Part shown: piece after piece, positions 63,959 to 64,000 of the stretch
Position numbering within the stretch: the stretch's first letter is position 1
Layout: each line of letters begins with the position of its first letter
Assembly (NCBI RefSeq): GCF_008642315.1
Contig: NZ_CP029192.1
Span: 6,014,001-6,078,000, forward strand
DNA from: Streptomyces venezuelae
GTDB taxonomy: Bacteria > Actinomycetota > Actinomycetes > Streptomycetales > Streptomycetaceae
Length of the DNA stretch: 64,000 bases
Direction of reading: 5' to 3'
Position numbers and translations under genes: made by a program
The notes under the pieces: model-generated
What the model was told of the DNA's origin: nothing
The model's database searches: none
The model's input: only the letters and a program-made list of their open reading frames with translations

Positions 63959-64000
63959 GCAGCCCGTCACCCCGCGCGCGCATCCCTCTCCGCCCACCCC
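63630..64000. other. Non-coding region at the window end
   Basis: 371 bp after the MarR stop holds the repeat array (to about 63958) and a short remainder. No gene is seen in either strand; the minus-strand reading is repeat-driven (Gly/Arg-rich). Confidence 0.6.

Overview
The window is chromosomal DNA of a Streptomyces or very close actinomycete. GC is very high with strong GC at third codon positions, GTG starts are common, SD sequences are GGAGG-like, and there are paired XRE/DUF397 genes, a Streptomyces-type leuA leader and two matches to the actinobacterial Zur box. The order phoH-ybeY-hlyC-like-era-leuA ... recO-uppS-zur-znu-glyS-dus is a typical Streptomyces core locus into which accessory modules are interleaved. 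I saw no rRNA, tRNA, CRISPR array, insertion sequence or phage genes.

Layout. 1-3.8 kb: end of a PfkB-type sugar kinase, then phoH, ybeY, a CBS/CorC membrane protein and a YjbR protein, closely packed. 3.8-9.8 kb: a small unannotated-type gene with its own terminator, a WhiJ-like XRE/DUF397 pair, an MFS exporter divergent from a MmyB-like regulator, then a degenerate cytidine-deaminase-like gene and era. 9.8-14 kb: glycoside transporter plus GH1 beta-glucosidase, and a protealysin-like protease with its emfourin-type inhibitor. 14-20.9 kb: leuL/leuA, then a TerB-like zinc-ribbon protein and a 1332-residue membrane-anchored STAND/TPR ATPase. 21-27.7 kb: MMPL transporter, a two-component system, and an MFS/nitroreductase unit divergent from a MarR gene with clear palindromes. 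27.7-34.6 kb: a translationally coupled peptide-type ABC operon with a fused permease-ATPase, a duplicated gene junction and a DapA-like enzyme. 34.6-41.6 kb: aminotransferase, two bacterial PH-domain proteins, AIM24, a PEP-mutase-family enzyme, and a beta-helix/TM protein. 41.6-43.6 kb: WhiJ-like XRE/DUF397 pair divergent from two small genes and a PIN nuclease. 43.6-50.1 kb: recO, uppS, zur, znuBCA with two Zur boxes, glyS. 50-57.3 kb: small zinc-ribbon-like protein, MmyB-like regulator, VOC and methyltransferase genes, AKR-TetR operon with a perfect palindrome, MFS exporter, a 10-bp repeat array and dus. 57.3-64 kb: P450, glutamine-synthetase-like ligase, acetoacetate-decarboxylase-family enzyme, APC permease and MarR regulator, then a tandem-repeat array.

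The strongest candidate for something undescribed is the last module. An identical 18-bp dyad lies upstream of both the decarboxylase-family gene and the permease/MarR pair, and a related palindrome lies upstream of the GS-like/P450 unit. This suggests one regulon for import and gamma-glutamylation or oxidation of an unknown amine or amino acid. Other points of note are the TerB-STAND pair, the operon junction duplication that made an extra 32-codon ORF, and short tandem duplications at several convergent gene ends.
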